Below are positions 11,826 through 20,299 of a stretch of 64,000 bases of DNA, in pieces. The translations under genes and the position numbers were made by a program. The notes under the pieces are model-generated. The model made no database searches. It was given only the letters and a program-made list of their open reading frames with translations, and was not told the origin of the DNA. The stretch is from Streptomyces umbrinus. Lineage in GTDB: Bacteria > Actinomycetota > Actinomycetes > Streptomycetales > Streptomycetaceae. Location of the stretch: contig NZ_JAUSZI010000002.1 in NCBI RefSeq assembly GCF_030817415.1, forward strand, positions 4,154,001 to 4,218,000, written 5' to 3'. Numbering within the stretch: the first letter of the stretch is position 1; each line of letters begins with the position of its first letter.

Positions 11826-13238
11826 TCAGCGCGACGTTCCGGCTTTGCGCCCGTCCAGGAGGCGCGAACGGGGGCCAACAGCCGTCGCCCCGTTGACTCC
11901 TGAGACACCGGCGACAACCGGAGTGCGGTGTTCCTCACGCTCACCGTCGCCGTCGTCGTCAGTGCCGTCGCCGACCCCGTCGCCGGCTCCGACGGGTGCC
12001 CGGCCGTGCGTCCCGTCACCCGCGGCGTACGCGACTGCCGTCGAAGCCTCCGCCGACAGCTGCGCGGCCCTGCGGCGGCGGTAGCGCGGCGGCACGAAGT
12101 GCTCGGCCCAGCGCGGGGCGCGCGGCGTGAAGCGCGGCAGCAGGAGCAGGACCAGGCCCACCGCGCTGAGCGCCATGATGCCGAGCACGATCCACATGGC
12201 CCCGGAGTTCACCGAGTAGGCCAGGGCTCCGAAGGCGATGAGCGCCGACCAGAAGTACATGATGAGCACGGCCCGGCTGTGCGAGTGGCCGATCTCGAGG
12301 AGACGGTGGTGCAGGTGGCCGCGGTCGGCGGCGAACGGCGACTGACCGCGCCAGGTGCGCCGCACGATGGCGAGCACCAGGTCGGCCGCCGGGACCGCGA
12401 TGATCGTCAGCGGCAGCAGCAGCGGGATGTAGACCGGCACCGTCTGGTGCACGGCCTCCTTCTCGGACCCGGCGAAGAGGTTCATCGCGTCCGGGTCGAC
12501 CTGCCCGGTGATGGAGATGGCACCGGCCGCCAGCACCAGGCCGATGAGCATCGAGCCCGAGTCGCCCATGAAGATCCGCGCGGGGTGCATGTTGTGCGGC
12601 AGGAAGCCGAGGCACATGCCCATGAGGAGCGCGGAGAAGAGGGTGGCGGGGGCGGCGGACTCAAGGCCGTAGCCGTACCAGATGCGGTAGCCGTACATGA
12701 AGAACGCGGCGGACGCGATGCACACCATGCCGGCGGCGAGGCCGTCGAGGCCGTCGGCGAAGTTCACGGCGTTGATGGTGATCACGACGAGCGCGACGGT
12801 CAGCAGCGTGCCCTGCCACTGGGTCAGGGAGACCGAGCCGACGCCGGGGATCGGCAGCCACAGGATCGTCAGACCCTGCATGACCATGACGCCCGCGGCG
12901 ATCATCTGGCCGCCGAGCTTGATGAGGGCGTCGATCTCGAACTTGTCGTCCAGTACGCCGATCAGCCAGATCAGGGCCGCGCCGGAGAGCAGGGCACGCG
13001 GCTCGTTGGAGTTCTCGAAGACCTCACTGAGGTTCGTCAGGTGGTCGGCGACCAGCAGGCCGGCGCACAGCCCGAAGAACATCGCGATGCCGCCCAGGCG
13101 CGGTGTGGGTTCCCGGTGCACGTCACGTGCCCGGATCTCCGGCATCGCTCCGGCCACGATCGCGAACTTCCGCACCGGCCCGGTCAGCAGGTACGTCACC
13201 GCGGCCGTGATGCAGAGCGTCAGGAGGTATTCACGCAC
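11826..13238 (-). CDS. WecA/TagO-type undecaprenyl-phosphate GlcNAc-1-phosphate transferase
   Basis: A 470-aa polytopic enzyme of the MraY/WecA family. It transfers a sugar-1-phosphate (probably GlcNAc-1-P) from UDP-sugar to undecaprenyl phosphate, the first step of cell-wall glycopolymer assembly. Family motifs are present: PTPRLGGIAMF, GVLDDKFEIDALIKLGGQ, NAVNFADGLDGLAAG and the Mg-binding MGDSGSMLIG, plus about ten membrane helices. The C-terminal ~80 residues are disordered and charged (DGVGDGTDDDGDGEREEH). GTG 13238 gives the conserved MREYLLTLCITAAVTYLL start. The frame is open to 13277. It could serve teichoic acid-like or teichuronic polymers. Confidence 0.88.
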   Translation of the reverse strand: MREYLLTLCITAAVTYLLTGPVRKFAIVAGAMPEIRARDVHREPTPRLGGIAMFFGLCAGLLVADHLTNLSEVFENSNEPRALLSGAALIWLIGVLDDKFEIDALIKLGGQMIAAGVMVMQGLTILWLPIPGVGSVSLTQWQGTLLTVALVVITINAVNFADGLDGLAAGMVCIASAAFFMYGYRIWYGYGLESAAPATLFSALLMGMCLGFLPHNMHPARIFMGDSGSMLIGLVLAAGAISITGQVDPDAMNLFAGSEKEAVHQTVPVYIPLLLPLTIIAVPAADLVLAIVRRTWRGQSPFAADRGHLHHRLLEIGHSHSRAVLIMYFWSALIAFGALAYSVNSGAMWIVLGIMALSAVGLVLLLLPRFTPRAPRWAEHFVPPRYRRRRAAQLSAEASTAVAYAAGDGTHGRAPVGAGDGVGDGTDDDGDGEREEHRTPVVAGVSGVNGATAVGPRSRLLDGRKAGTSR

Positions 13239-13364
13239 AGGCTTCCCCACAGATCTCGCTGGCCATCTCAGCCCCACACCCTAGCTTCGTGCGCATACGG
13301 TTGGGGACTTCCGGGTAGAGCCGATGGTTGCACGAGTGGCTGTGCACCGGTGATCGTCCACCCC

Positions 13365-14618
13365 TCACTGGGCGGGATAGGGCGGAAATCTTCCGGTCAG
13401 ATCCCGCACTTCTTCACGCACTCCACGCCCGGCGGACTCGTCCCGCAGGGCCGTCGCGAACAGCACCGCGATGCGTGCGGTCTCGGCCTCGCCCATCCCC
13501 TGAGTGGTCAGGGCGGCCGTGCCCAGACGCAGTCCTCGCACGTCGGGATGGGGCAGGGCACAGGTGTCGAGGACCATTCCGGCGGCTGCGAGACGGCCGC
13601 GGGCGGTGCGGCCGTCCACCCCGAGCGGTGCCGGGTCGACGGTGAGCAGATGGGTGTCGGTGCCGCCGGTGGTGACCGCGAGTCCCTCGGCGGCCAGGCC
13701 CTGCGCCAGTACCCGCGCATTCGCCACCACCTGATGGGCGTACGCGGTGAACGCCGGTGTTGCCGCCTCGCCGAACGCGACGGCCTTGGCGGCGATGGTG
13801 TGCATCTGCGCGCCGCCCTGTGTGAAGGGGAACACCGCCCGGTCCACCCGCTCGGCCAGTTCGCTCCCGCACAGCAGCATGCCGCCACGCGGGCCGCGCA
13901 GCACCTTGTGCGTGGTCGCGCACACCACATCGGCGTACGGGACCGGACTGGGCGCCGCTCCCCCGGCGACGAGCCCGATCGGATGGGCGGCGTCCGCGAT
14001 GAGATAGGCCCCGACCTCGTCCGCGACCTCGCGGAAGGCGGCGTAGTCGATGTGCCGGGGATACGAGATCGACCCGCACACGATGGCCTTCGGCCGGTGC
14101 GTACGGGCCAGGGTGCGCACCTGCTCGTGGTCGATGAGCCCGCTCTCGGGGTCGACGCCGTAGCCGACGAAGTCGAACCAGCGGCCGGAGAAGTTCGCGG
14201 GCGACCCGTGCGTGAGGTGGCCGCCGTGCGGCAGACCCATCGCGAGGACGGTGTCTCCCGGACGCAGCAGGGCGGCGTACGCGGCCAGGACGGCCGAACT
14301 CCCGGAGTGGGACTGCACGTTGGCGTGATCGGCGCCGAACAGGGCCTTGGCGCGCTCCACGGCGATGCGCTCGGCCACGTCGACGATCTCGCAGCCGCCG
14401 TGGTGCCGGGCGCCGGGATATCCCTCGGCGTACTTGTTCGCGAGCGGCGAGCCCAGCGCCGCCAGCACGGCCGGCGAGGTGAAGTTCTCGGCGGCGATGA
14501 GCTGCAGCGTCGTCGACTGCCGCGCCAGCTCTCCAAGCAGGATCTCGGCCAGCTCCGGATCCTGCCGGCCGAGCACGTCGACCGACAGCGGACCTTCAAG
14601 CGTGTGTGCGACCGGCAT
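13365..14618 (-). CDS. glyA: Serine hydroxymethyltransferase
   Basis: A 417-aa PLP enzyme interconverting serine and glycine with tetrahydrofolate. The PLP lysine is K238 in ATTHKVLRGPRGG. Other conserved parts are LIAAENFTSPAV, ANKYAEGYPGARHHGG, HSGSSAV and ADAAHPIGLVAGG. RHHGG stands where RYYGG is usual, and the sequence is rather divergent from housekeeping GlyA, so it may be a second SHMT paralogue. It lies between the wecA-like gene and the phosphatase-like gene on the same strand. Confidence 0.9.
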   Translation of the reverse strand: MPVAHTLEGPLSVDVLGRQDPELAEILLGELARQSTTLQLIAAENFTSPAVLAALGSPLANKYAEGYPGARHHGGCEIVDVAERIAVERAKALFGADHANVQSHSGSSAVLAAYAALLRPGDTVLAMGLPHGGHLTHGSPANFSGRWFDFVGYGVDPESGLIDHEQVRTLARTHRPKAIVCGSISYPRHIDYAAFREVADEVGAYLIADAAHPIGLVAGGAAPSPVPYADVVCATTHKVLRGPRGGMLLCGSELAERVDRAVFPFTQGGAQMHTIAAKAVAFGEAATPAFTAYAHQVVANARVLAQGLAAEGLAVTTGGTDTHLLTVDPAPLGVDGRTARGRLAAAGMVLDTCALPHPDVRGLRLGTAALTTQGMGEAETARIAVLFATALRDESAGRGVREEVRDLTGRFPPYPAQ

Positions 14619-14734
14619 GGCGGACTCCGGACCTCGACGGGGGGGGACGCTAAGTCCAATGTAGAACCGTGACCCCTGCTGCGCCCGGTGTTACGCCCGA
14701 GCGGGGCCCCTCCTTGACACGTCTCTCGCCCGGG

Positions 14735-15415
14735 TCAGGCGCGTGCGGGCACACCCGTCAACGCCGTGACCACCGGATCCAGCGCCTGATTGATCTCATC
14801 GCCCACTGACCGGAAGAACGGGAGAGGGGCGCCGTACGGGTCGTACACCTCGTCCGCCTCCGCTGTCGGGGCCAGGAGCCACCCGCGTAGAGCCGCTGCC
14901 GCGCGGACCAGGGCTCGGGCGCGTTCGACCATGCCGTCGTCCAGGGGAGGGAGGGTGGCGGGGTCTATGGCGCGGACCAGGCGGGTGAACTCCTTCAGGG
15001 TGAAGGTGCGCAGGCCCGCCGAGTGGCCCATGGAGATGACCTGGGCGCGGTGGTCGCGGGTGGCCGTGAGGACGAGGTCCGCCCTGATGACGTGCTCGTC
15101 CAGCAGCTCACGGCCGACGAAGCCGGAGGCGTCCGCGCCGAAGTCCGCGAGGACCGCCTCCGCGTTGGCCTCCATGGGCGCGCCCTCATGACCCCAGGTA
15201 CCGGCGCTCTCCACGATCAGGCCGCCCCACAGGGGGTCGCCGAGCCGGTCCGCCAGGGCATGACGGGTCAGCCGCTCGGTGATCGGCGAGCGGCACACAT
15301 TGCCGGTGCTGACGTGGAGGATGCGAAAAGAGGAGTCCCCCGAGGCCCCGTCGCCGTAAGCCCCCGTGTACCCCGTCCCCGTCCCTATGCCACGCCCCGC
15401 GTCAGGGGCTGTCAA
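14735..15415 (-). CDS. Low-molecular-weight protein-tyrosine-phosphatase-like protein with Ser at the nucleophile position
   Basis: A 226-aa protein with the LMW-PTP fold: P-loop region ILHVSTGNVCRSP at 32-44, then LTRHAL, ESAGTWGHEG and a late Asp-rich segment (EADEVYDPYGAPLPFFRSV). In active LMW-PTPs the loop is C-x5-R with the first Cys as nucleophile. Here that position is S36 (STGNVCR), while R42 and the second Cys C41 remain. It may therefore be catalytically weak or inactive, or act as a phospho-binding regulator. The N-terminal ~28 residues are Gly-rich. Its probable TTG start overlaps the sua5 stop (TTGA), so it is co-translated with that gene. Confidence 0.85.
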   Translation of the reverse strand: MTAPDAGRGIGTGTGYTGAYGDGASGDSSFRILHVSTGNVCRSPITERLTRHALADRLGDPLWGGLIVESAGTWGHEGAPMEANAEAVLADFGADASGFVGRELLDEHVIRADLVLTATRDHRAQVISMGHSAGLRTFTLKEFTRLVRAIDPATLPPLDDGMVERARALVRAAAALRGWLLAPTAEADEVYDPYGAPLPFFRSVGDEINQALDPVVTALTGVPARA

Positions 15416-16059
15416 TTCGCCACCTCGAGGTCGGGGACGACCTTGCGCAGCTCCTCCGCGGACAGGGCTCCCGCCCGCAGGAGCACCGGCACCTTGCCCG
15501 TGACGTCGACGATCGACGACGGGACGTTGCCGGGGGTCGGCCCGCCGTCCAGGTACACGGAGACGGAGTCGCCGAGCATCTCCTGCGCGGCGTCACAGTC
15601 CTCGGGAGCCGGGTGGCCGGTCAGGTTCGCGGAGGAGACGGCCATCGGACCGACCTCGGTCAGCAGCTCGATGGCGACCGGGTGCAGCGGCATACGTACG
15701 GCGACCGTGCCACGGGTGTCGCCCAGGTCCCACTGGAGGGACGGCTGGTGCTTGGCGACGAGCGTGAGCGCGCCCGGCCAGAACGCGTCGACGAGCTCCC
15801 ACGCCATCTCGGAGAAGTCGGTGACCAGGCCGTGCAGCGTGTTCGGGGAGCCGATGAGGACGGGCGTGGGCATGTTCCGGCCGCGGCCCTTGGCCTCCAG
15901 CAGGTCGGTCACGGCCTCCGAGCTGAACGCGTCGGCGCCGATCCCGTACACGGTGTCGGTCGGCAGCACCACGAGCTCGCCGCGGCGGACGGCGGACGCG
16001 GCCTCGCGCAGACCCGTCGAGCGGTCGGTCGCGTCGTTGGTGTCGTATCGCCGTGCCAT
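15412..16059 (-). CDS. Threonylcarbamoyl-AMP synthase (Sua5/YrdC/YciO)
   Basis: A 215-aa enzyme making threonylcarbamoyl-AMP from threonine, bicarbonate and ATP for the t6A37 modification of ANN-decoding tRNAs. YrdC-fold motifs are ELVVLPTDTVYGIGADA, LEAKGRGRNMPTPVLI, FWPGALTLVAK, GTVAVRMPLHP and GPMAVSSANLTG. It lacks the long C-terminal Sua5 domain, so it is nearer to TsaC in length. The prmC-sua5 pair is a common Gram-positive arrangement. The start is ATG 16059, and its stop overlaps the phosphatase-like gene. Confidence 0.93.
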   Translation of the reverse strand: MARRYDTNDATDRSTGLREAASAVRRGELVVLPTDTVYGIGADAFSSEAVTDLLEAKGRGRNMPTPVLIGSPNTLHGLVTDFSEMAWELVDAFWPGALTLVAKHQPSLQWDLGDTRGTVAVRMPLHPVAIELLTEVGPMAVSSANLTGHPAPEDCDAAQEMLGDSVSVYLDGGPTPGNVPSSIVDVTGKVPVLLRAGALSAEELRKVVPDLEVAN

Positions 16060-16143
16060 ATCAGCAAGCCTCCTCGAACACGCGGGCCCCGTTGGCCGCG
16101 CATCTAACGATTTCCACGTCGTCCACGCAAGAAGTCGCCGCTG

Positions 16144-16989
16144 TCATGGCGTCGCCCTGCGGGCGGTCGCGAACCGCGGCCGGTTGTTGAGGTCGGGATG
16201 GTCCGCGGCGTCGGCCCAGCCCCGCTCCTCCGTGAAGATCCACGGCACCTGCCCGCCCTGGGTGTCGGCGTGCTCGATGACGACGACACCGCCGGGCCGC
16301 AGCAGCCGGTGCGCGGTGCGCTCCAGACCGCGGATGAGGTCGAGACCGTCCTCCCCCGAGAACAGGGCGAGTTCGGGATCGTAGTCCCGGGCCTCCGGAG
16401 CGACGTACTCCCATTCGGTCAGCGGGATGTACGGCGGGTTGGAGATGACGAGGTCGACCTGGCCGTCGAGGTCGCGGAACGCGTCCAGGGCGTTGCCCTG
16501 CCGCAGGTCGACCCTGGATCCCTCGACGTTCTTACGGGTCCACCGCAGGGCATCCTCGGACAGTTCGACGGCGTGGACGCGCGAGCGGGGCACCTCCTGC
16601 GCGAGGGCGAGCGCGATCGCGCCCGAGCCGGTGCACAGGTCGACGATCAGCGGCTCGACGACGTCCATCGCGCGGACGGCGTCTATGGCCCAGCCGACCA
16701 CGGACTCCGTCTCGGGCCGGGGCACGAACACGCCCGGCCCGACCTGGAGTTCCAGATAGCGGAAGTAGGCCCGCCCGGTGATGTGCTGGAGCGGCTCGCG
16801 GGCCTCGCGGCGCGCGATCACCTCCCAGTACCGGGCGTCGAAGTCCGCGTCCTTGACGGTGTGCAGCTCGCCCCGCTTCACGCCGTGCACGAACGCGGCG
16901 AGTTCCTCGGCGTCGTTGCGCGGCGAGGGCACGCCGGCGTCGGCCAGCCGCTGGGTGGCCTGGGCCACTTCCGCGAGCAGCAGGTTCAC
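16144..16989 (-). CDS. prmC: Peptide chain release factor N5-glutamine methyltransferase
   Basis: A 281-aa SAM-dependent methyltransferase that methylates the Gln of the GGQ motif in release factors. It has an N-terminal helical substrate-recognition domain (1-85), the SAM-binding loop DLCTGSGAIALALA (117-130) and the catalytic NPPY at 184-187. GGAGG lies 6 bases before the GTG start at 16989. It lies 70 bp downstream of prfA, its substrate, as in most bacteria. Confidence 0.95.
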   Translation of the reverse strand: MNLLLAEVAQATQRLADAGVPSPRNDAEELAAFVHGVKRGELHTVKDADFDARYWEVIARREAREPLQHITGRAYFRYLELQVGPGVFVPRPETESVVGWAIDAVRAMDVVEPLIVDLCTGSGAIALALAQEVPRSRVHAVELSEDALRWTRKNVEGSRVDLRQGNALDAFRDLDGQVDLVISNPPYIPLTEWEYVAPEARDYDPELALFSGEDGLDLIRGLERTAHRLLRPGGVVVIEHADTQGGQVPWIFTEERGWADAADHPDLNNRPRFATARRATP

Positions 16990-17059
16990 GCTGGTCCTCC
17001 GGGAGCTGTGCTGTTGTCCGTCGAGCGGATGTGTACTGCGCTGTGTACTTGTACGTGCC

Positions 17060-18136
17060 CTACGCCGCGGCGAGCTTGGCGGCCGAGTCCGCGTCGACGC
17101 ACGCCTGGATCACCGCGTCCAGATCACCGTCGAGCACCTGGTCCAAGTTGTACGCCTTGAAGCCGACCCGGTGGTCCGAGATGCGGTTCTCCGGGAAGTT
17201 GTACGTACGGATCTTCTCGGAGCGGTCGACGGTACGGACCTGGCTGCGGCGGGCGTCCGCGGCCTTGCTCTCCGCCTCCTCCTGCGCCGCGGCCAGCAGC
17301 CTGGAGCGCAGGATACGCATCGCCTGCTCCTTGTTCTGCAGCTGGCTCTTCTCGTTCTGGCAGGAGGCAACGACTCCGGTGGGAATGTGCGTGATGCGCA
17401 CGGCGGAGTCGGTCGTGTTGACGGACTGGCCGCCGGGACCGGAGGAGCGGTAGACGTCGATCCGCAGGTCGTTCGCGAGGATCTCGACGTCGACCTCCTC
17501 GGCCTCGGGCGTGACGAGCACACCGGCGGCGGAGGTGTGGATACGGCCCTGCGACTCGGTCGAGGGCACCCGCTGCACGCGGTGCACCCCGCCCTCGTAC
17601 TTCATCCGGGCCCAGACCCCCTGGCCGGGCTCGGTGGCGCCCTGGCCGCCCTTGGTCTTCACGGCGACCTGGACGTCCTTGTAGCCGCCCAGCTCGGACT
17701 CGGTGGAGTCGATGATCTCGGTCTTCCAGCCGACGCGCTCGGCGTACCGGAGATACATGCGCAGCAGGTCACCGGCGAACAGGGCCGACTCGTCGCCGCC
17801 CGCTCCCGCCTTGATCTCCAGGATGACGTCCTTGTCGTCGCTGGGGTCGCGCGGGACGAGGAGCAGCCGCAGCTTCTCCGTCAGTTCCTCGCGCTGCTTC
17901 TCCAGCTCCTTGACCTCGGCCGCGAAGTCCGGGTCGTCGGCGACGAACTCCTTCGCCGTCTCGATGTCGTCCCCGGTCTGCTTCCAGGAGCGGTACGTCG
18001 CGACGATCGGGGTGAGCTCGGCGTAGCGCTTGTTGAGCTTGCGCGCGTTGGCCTGGTCGGCGTGGACCGACGGGTCAGCGAGCTTCTTCTCCAGATCGGC
18101 GTGCTCGCCGATCAGTTCCTCGACCGCCTCGAACAT
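17060..18136 (-). CDS. prfA: Peptide chain release factor 1
   Basis: A 358-aa class I release factor that reads UAA and UAG. The GGQ peptidyl-hydrolysis motif is at 235-237 ([11 protein letters not shown]). The stop-codon recognition tripeptide is P191-S192-T193 ([10 protein letters not shown]), the P-x-T type that defines RF1, not SPF of RF2. The open frame extends to 18247, but ATG 18136, preceded by GGAG, gives the conserved [16 protein letters not shown] start. It is followed by its modifying enzyme gene prmC. Confidence 0.95.
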   Translation of the reverse strand: MFEAVEELIGEHADLEKKLADPSVHADQANARKLNKRYAELTPIVATYRSWKQTGDDIETAKEFVADDPDFAAEVKELEKQREELTEKLRLLLVPRDPSDDKDVILEIKAGAGGDESALFAGDLLRMYLRYAERVGWKTEIIDSTESELGGYKDVQVAVKTKGGQGATEPGQGVWARMKYEGGVHRVQRVPSTESQGRIHTSAAGVLVTPEAEEVDVEILANDLRIDVYRSSGPGGQSVNTTDSAVRITHIPTGVVASCQNEKSQLQNKEQAMRILRSRLLAAAQEEAESKAADARRSQVRTVDRSEKIRTYNFPENRISDHRVGFKAYNLDQVLDGDLDAVIQACVDADSAAKLAAA

Positions 18137-18270
18137 CTCCGGCTCCAATGGGCTGTCCCCCGCTCCATGACGGGCGCGGGACGTAGGTACGACGAATGGG
18201 GGCTGCACCGCAAAGCGCCGGTCCCAGCGCCCCCTGGACGGAGGCACCGAAGACCGGCGCTGTGGGCTCG

Positions 18271-18498
18271 CTACTTGTTGTCAGCGGCAGCCTTGGCCTT
18301 GCCGAAGCGGGCCTCGAAGCGGGCCACGCGGCCACCGGTGTCGAGGATCTTCTGCTTGCCCGTGTAGAACGGGTGGCACTCGGAGCAGACCTCGGCGCGG
18401 ACGGCGCCGCTGGAGATCGTGCTGCGGGTGGTGAACGACGCGCCACAGGTGCAGCTGACCTGCGTCTCGACGTACTCGGGGTGGATGTCGCGCTTCAA
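18271..18498 (-). CDS. rpmE: 50S ribosomal protein L31 (zinc-binding form)
   Basis: A 75-aa ribosomal protein. The upstream frame is open to 18753, but the conserved start (M)[15 protein letters not shown] begins at TTG 18498, with GGAG 9 bases upstream. Two CxxC-type pairs (SCTCG and VCSECHP) mark the zinc-containing C+ form, usually the zinc-replete paralogue in Streptomyces. It lies 135 bp upstream of prfA. Confidence 0.95.
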   Translation of the reverse strand: MKRDIHPEYVETQVSCTCGASFTTRSTISSGAVRAEVCSECHPFYTGKQKILDTGGRVARFEARFGKAKAAADNK

Positions 18499-18628
18499 GG
18501 TGTCTCCTAGTTTCGGGAGGGCGCCGGGTCGCTGCCGCGGGCTGCGGAGCGTGAACCGGGGCCGACGTACCAGTCTGCCAGGACTGGGGCCATCCCCCAA
18601 AACCGGGGGTTCGCGTTGTGTATTCCCC

Positions 18629-18747
18629 GCGGGCCCGGTGGGGGCTTGGCGCGCAGTTCCCCGCGCCCCCAAAAGACGAAAGGCAGGGGCGCAGCCCCGC
18701 CTTTCAGGGGCGCGGGGAACTGCGCGAGCGACCCCCACCGGGCCCGC
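18629..18747. repeat. Long imperfect inverted repeat of the Streptomyces intergenic type
   Basis: GCGGGCCCGGTGGGGGC at the left pairs with its complement at the right (18731-18747). Further in, GCGCAGTTCCCCGCGCCCC pairs with its complement, and AAAGGC/GCCTTT with GGGGC/GCCCC form the tip. The whole could fold as a ~119-nt nested hairpin between the LCP gene stop and the rpmE start. The same core sequence recurs at 58070-58525, so it is a dispersed family. It is probably a terminator. Confidence 0.8.
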
Positions 18748-18774
18748 AGCCAATCAACCGCCCCAGCGGAGCGC

Positions 18775-19908
18775 CTAGCTCACAACACCCTTCGCCGCAC
18801 CCGTCGCCGCCCCCTTGGTCGCCGACTTAGGGATCGGGCGGTCGTTCTTCAGGGCGTCCCAGACCTGCTGGGACTTGGCCTTGAGGACGAGGACACGGTT
18901 GCCGTCGGCCGGGTCGTACTGGACCGGCATCGTCACCATGTTCATGTTCGAGGGGCTGATGCCCTTGAGGCCGTTGGCGAACGAGGCCAGGTCCTTGACC
19001 GTGTCGAGGTCGGTGTCGGTGGTGACGGTCTTGGTCGCGGTGTCGGCGAGGTCGAACAGCTTCTTCGGGCTGGTCAGCACTCCGATGTCCTTGACCTGCT
19101 CGACCAGGGCCTTGATGAACGCCTGCTGGAGCTGGATCCGGCCGAGGTCGGAGCCGTCGCCGACACCGTGCCTGGTGCGGACCAGACCGAGCGCCTGCTT
19201 GCCGGTGAGCTGGTGCGTGCCGGCCTTGAGATCGAGGTGGCTCTCCTCGTCCCGGATGCTCTTGGTCGTGGTGACCTCCACGCCGCCGAGTTCGTCGATG
19301 AGCTTCTGGAAACCGCTGAAGTCGACCTCGATGTAGTGGTCCATGCGGATGCCGGTCATCGACTCGACGGTCTTCACGGCACAGGCGGCGCCGCCGGTCG
19401 AGTACGCGGAGTTGAACATCACCTGGGACCCGGCGTCGTGCTCGACGCCCTTGCTGTCGGTGCACTCGGGCCGGTCCACGAGGGTGTCACGGGGTATGGA
19501 GACCACGCTGGCCTTCTTGTGGCCCTCGTAGACGTGCACGATCATCGCGGTGTCCGAGCGGGCACTGCCGTCGTCGACGCCGCCGCCCAGCTCCTTGTTG
19601 CCGCCGGAGCGGGTGTCGGAGCCGAGTACGAGGATGTCCTGCGAGCCGTTGTCGACGTCCAGGGGCCGGTCGGTGCCGAGTGCCTGGTTGATGTCGACGC
19701 TCTTGATGTTGTCGTTGAGCTTGAAGTACATGAACCCGAGGCCGGTACCGCCCAGCACGACGACGCCCGCGGCGGCCCAGGCCGTGATGACGAGCGCCTT
19801 GTGGCGCGTACTCCGCGGCTTGCGGCGGCTGCCCTTGCCGCGGCGGCGCGGGGCGCTCGAACCGGAATCCTCCGGTGTGCCGGGTTCCGGCATGCTCTCG
19901 GCAGACAT
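18775..19908 (-). CDS. LytR-CpsA-Psr (LCP) family cell-wall glycopolymer ligase
   Basis: A 377-aa membrane-anchored enzyme. A basic cytoplasmic tail (1-37) leads to a membrane helix (ALVITAWAAAGVVVLGGTGLG) and an extracellular LCP domain. Family hallmarks are ILVLGSDTR, RSDTAMIVHV, VVSIPRDTLV, GIRMDHYIEVDF, GVEVTTTKSI and LGLVRTRHGVGDGSDLGRIQLQQ, which carry the Asp and Arg residues that bind Mg-pyrophosphate. LCP proteins move undecaprenyl-linked polymers onto peptidoglycan, which fits the wecA-like gene nearby. The C-terminal ~20 residues are Lys/Ala-rich. The 390 bp upstream contain the rho terminator hairpin and otherwise nothing recognised. Confidence 0.92.
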   Translation of the reverse strand: MSAESMPEPGTPEDSGSSAPRRRGKGSRRKPRSTRHKALVITAWAAAGVVVLGGTGLGFMYFKLNDNIKSVDINQALGTDRPLDVDNGSQDILVLGSDTRSGGNKELGGGVDDGSARSDTAMIVHVYEGHKKASVVSIPRDTLVDRPECTDSKGVEHDAGSQVMFNSAYSTGGAACAVKTVESMTGIRMDHYIEVDFSGFQKLIDELGGVEVTTTKSIRDEESHLDLKAGTHQLTGKQALGLVRTRHGVGDGSDLGRIQLQQAFIKALVEQVKDIGVLTSPKKLFDLADTATKTVTTDTDLDTVKDLASFANGLKGISPSNMNMVTMPVQYDPADGNRVLVLKAKSQQVWDALKNDRPIPKSATKGAATGAAKGVVS

Positions 19909-20231
19909 GTGCTCCTCAGTCCTCGTACGTTCGGTTACCCCCTGCAGTCAGGGTCAGGCGTGGTCATCTGCCGCGACGTCTCTGTCAGGACCCGTCCGGT
20001 CAGACGTTGAAACCGGAAAAAGGGTTGCACGACGCGCTGTGACCGCGCTGTGGATCAATGAGCACGCTGTGTGAAGGTCGGGACGGACCGTCGAGCGCTC
20101 ACCTGGGCTTTCGATGGCGGACGGCGTGCTTCCGCGAGCACGTGGCGCTCCTCACATCTGTGGCGAAGGTCTCTTCACAGCCCATTTCACCGGGGCTCCT
20201 GCAACTCGAAAAGGCCCACGCAAAGGCCCAC

Positions 20232-20272
20232 GCGAAGGGCCACCCCGTTACGTACACGGGGTGGCCCTTCGC
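20232..20272 (-). terminator. Perfect 17-bp hairpin downstream of rho
   Basis: GCGAAGGGCCACCCCGT (20232-20248) and its exact complement (20256-20272) flank a 7-base loop, about 30 bases after the rho stop. No T-run is present, as usual in Streptomyces. Confidence 0.85.
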
Positions 20273-20299
20273 GGTACCGGCATGGCCGGCCGTGCTGCC

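Noticed and set aside
11928..14672. A 914-codon plus-strand open frame opposite the wecA-like and glyA genes
   Set aside because: It spans two real genes and the gap between them. The translated sequence is His/Arg/Gly-rich without domains, and there is no ribosome-binding site.
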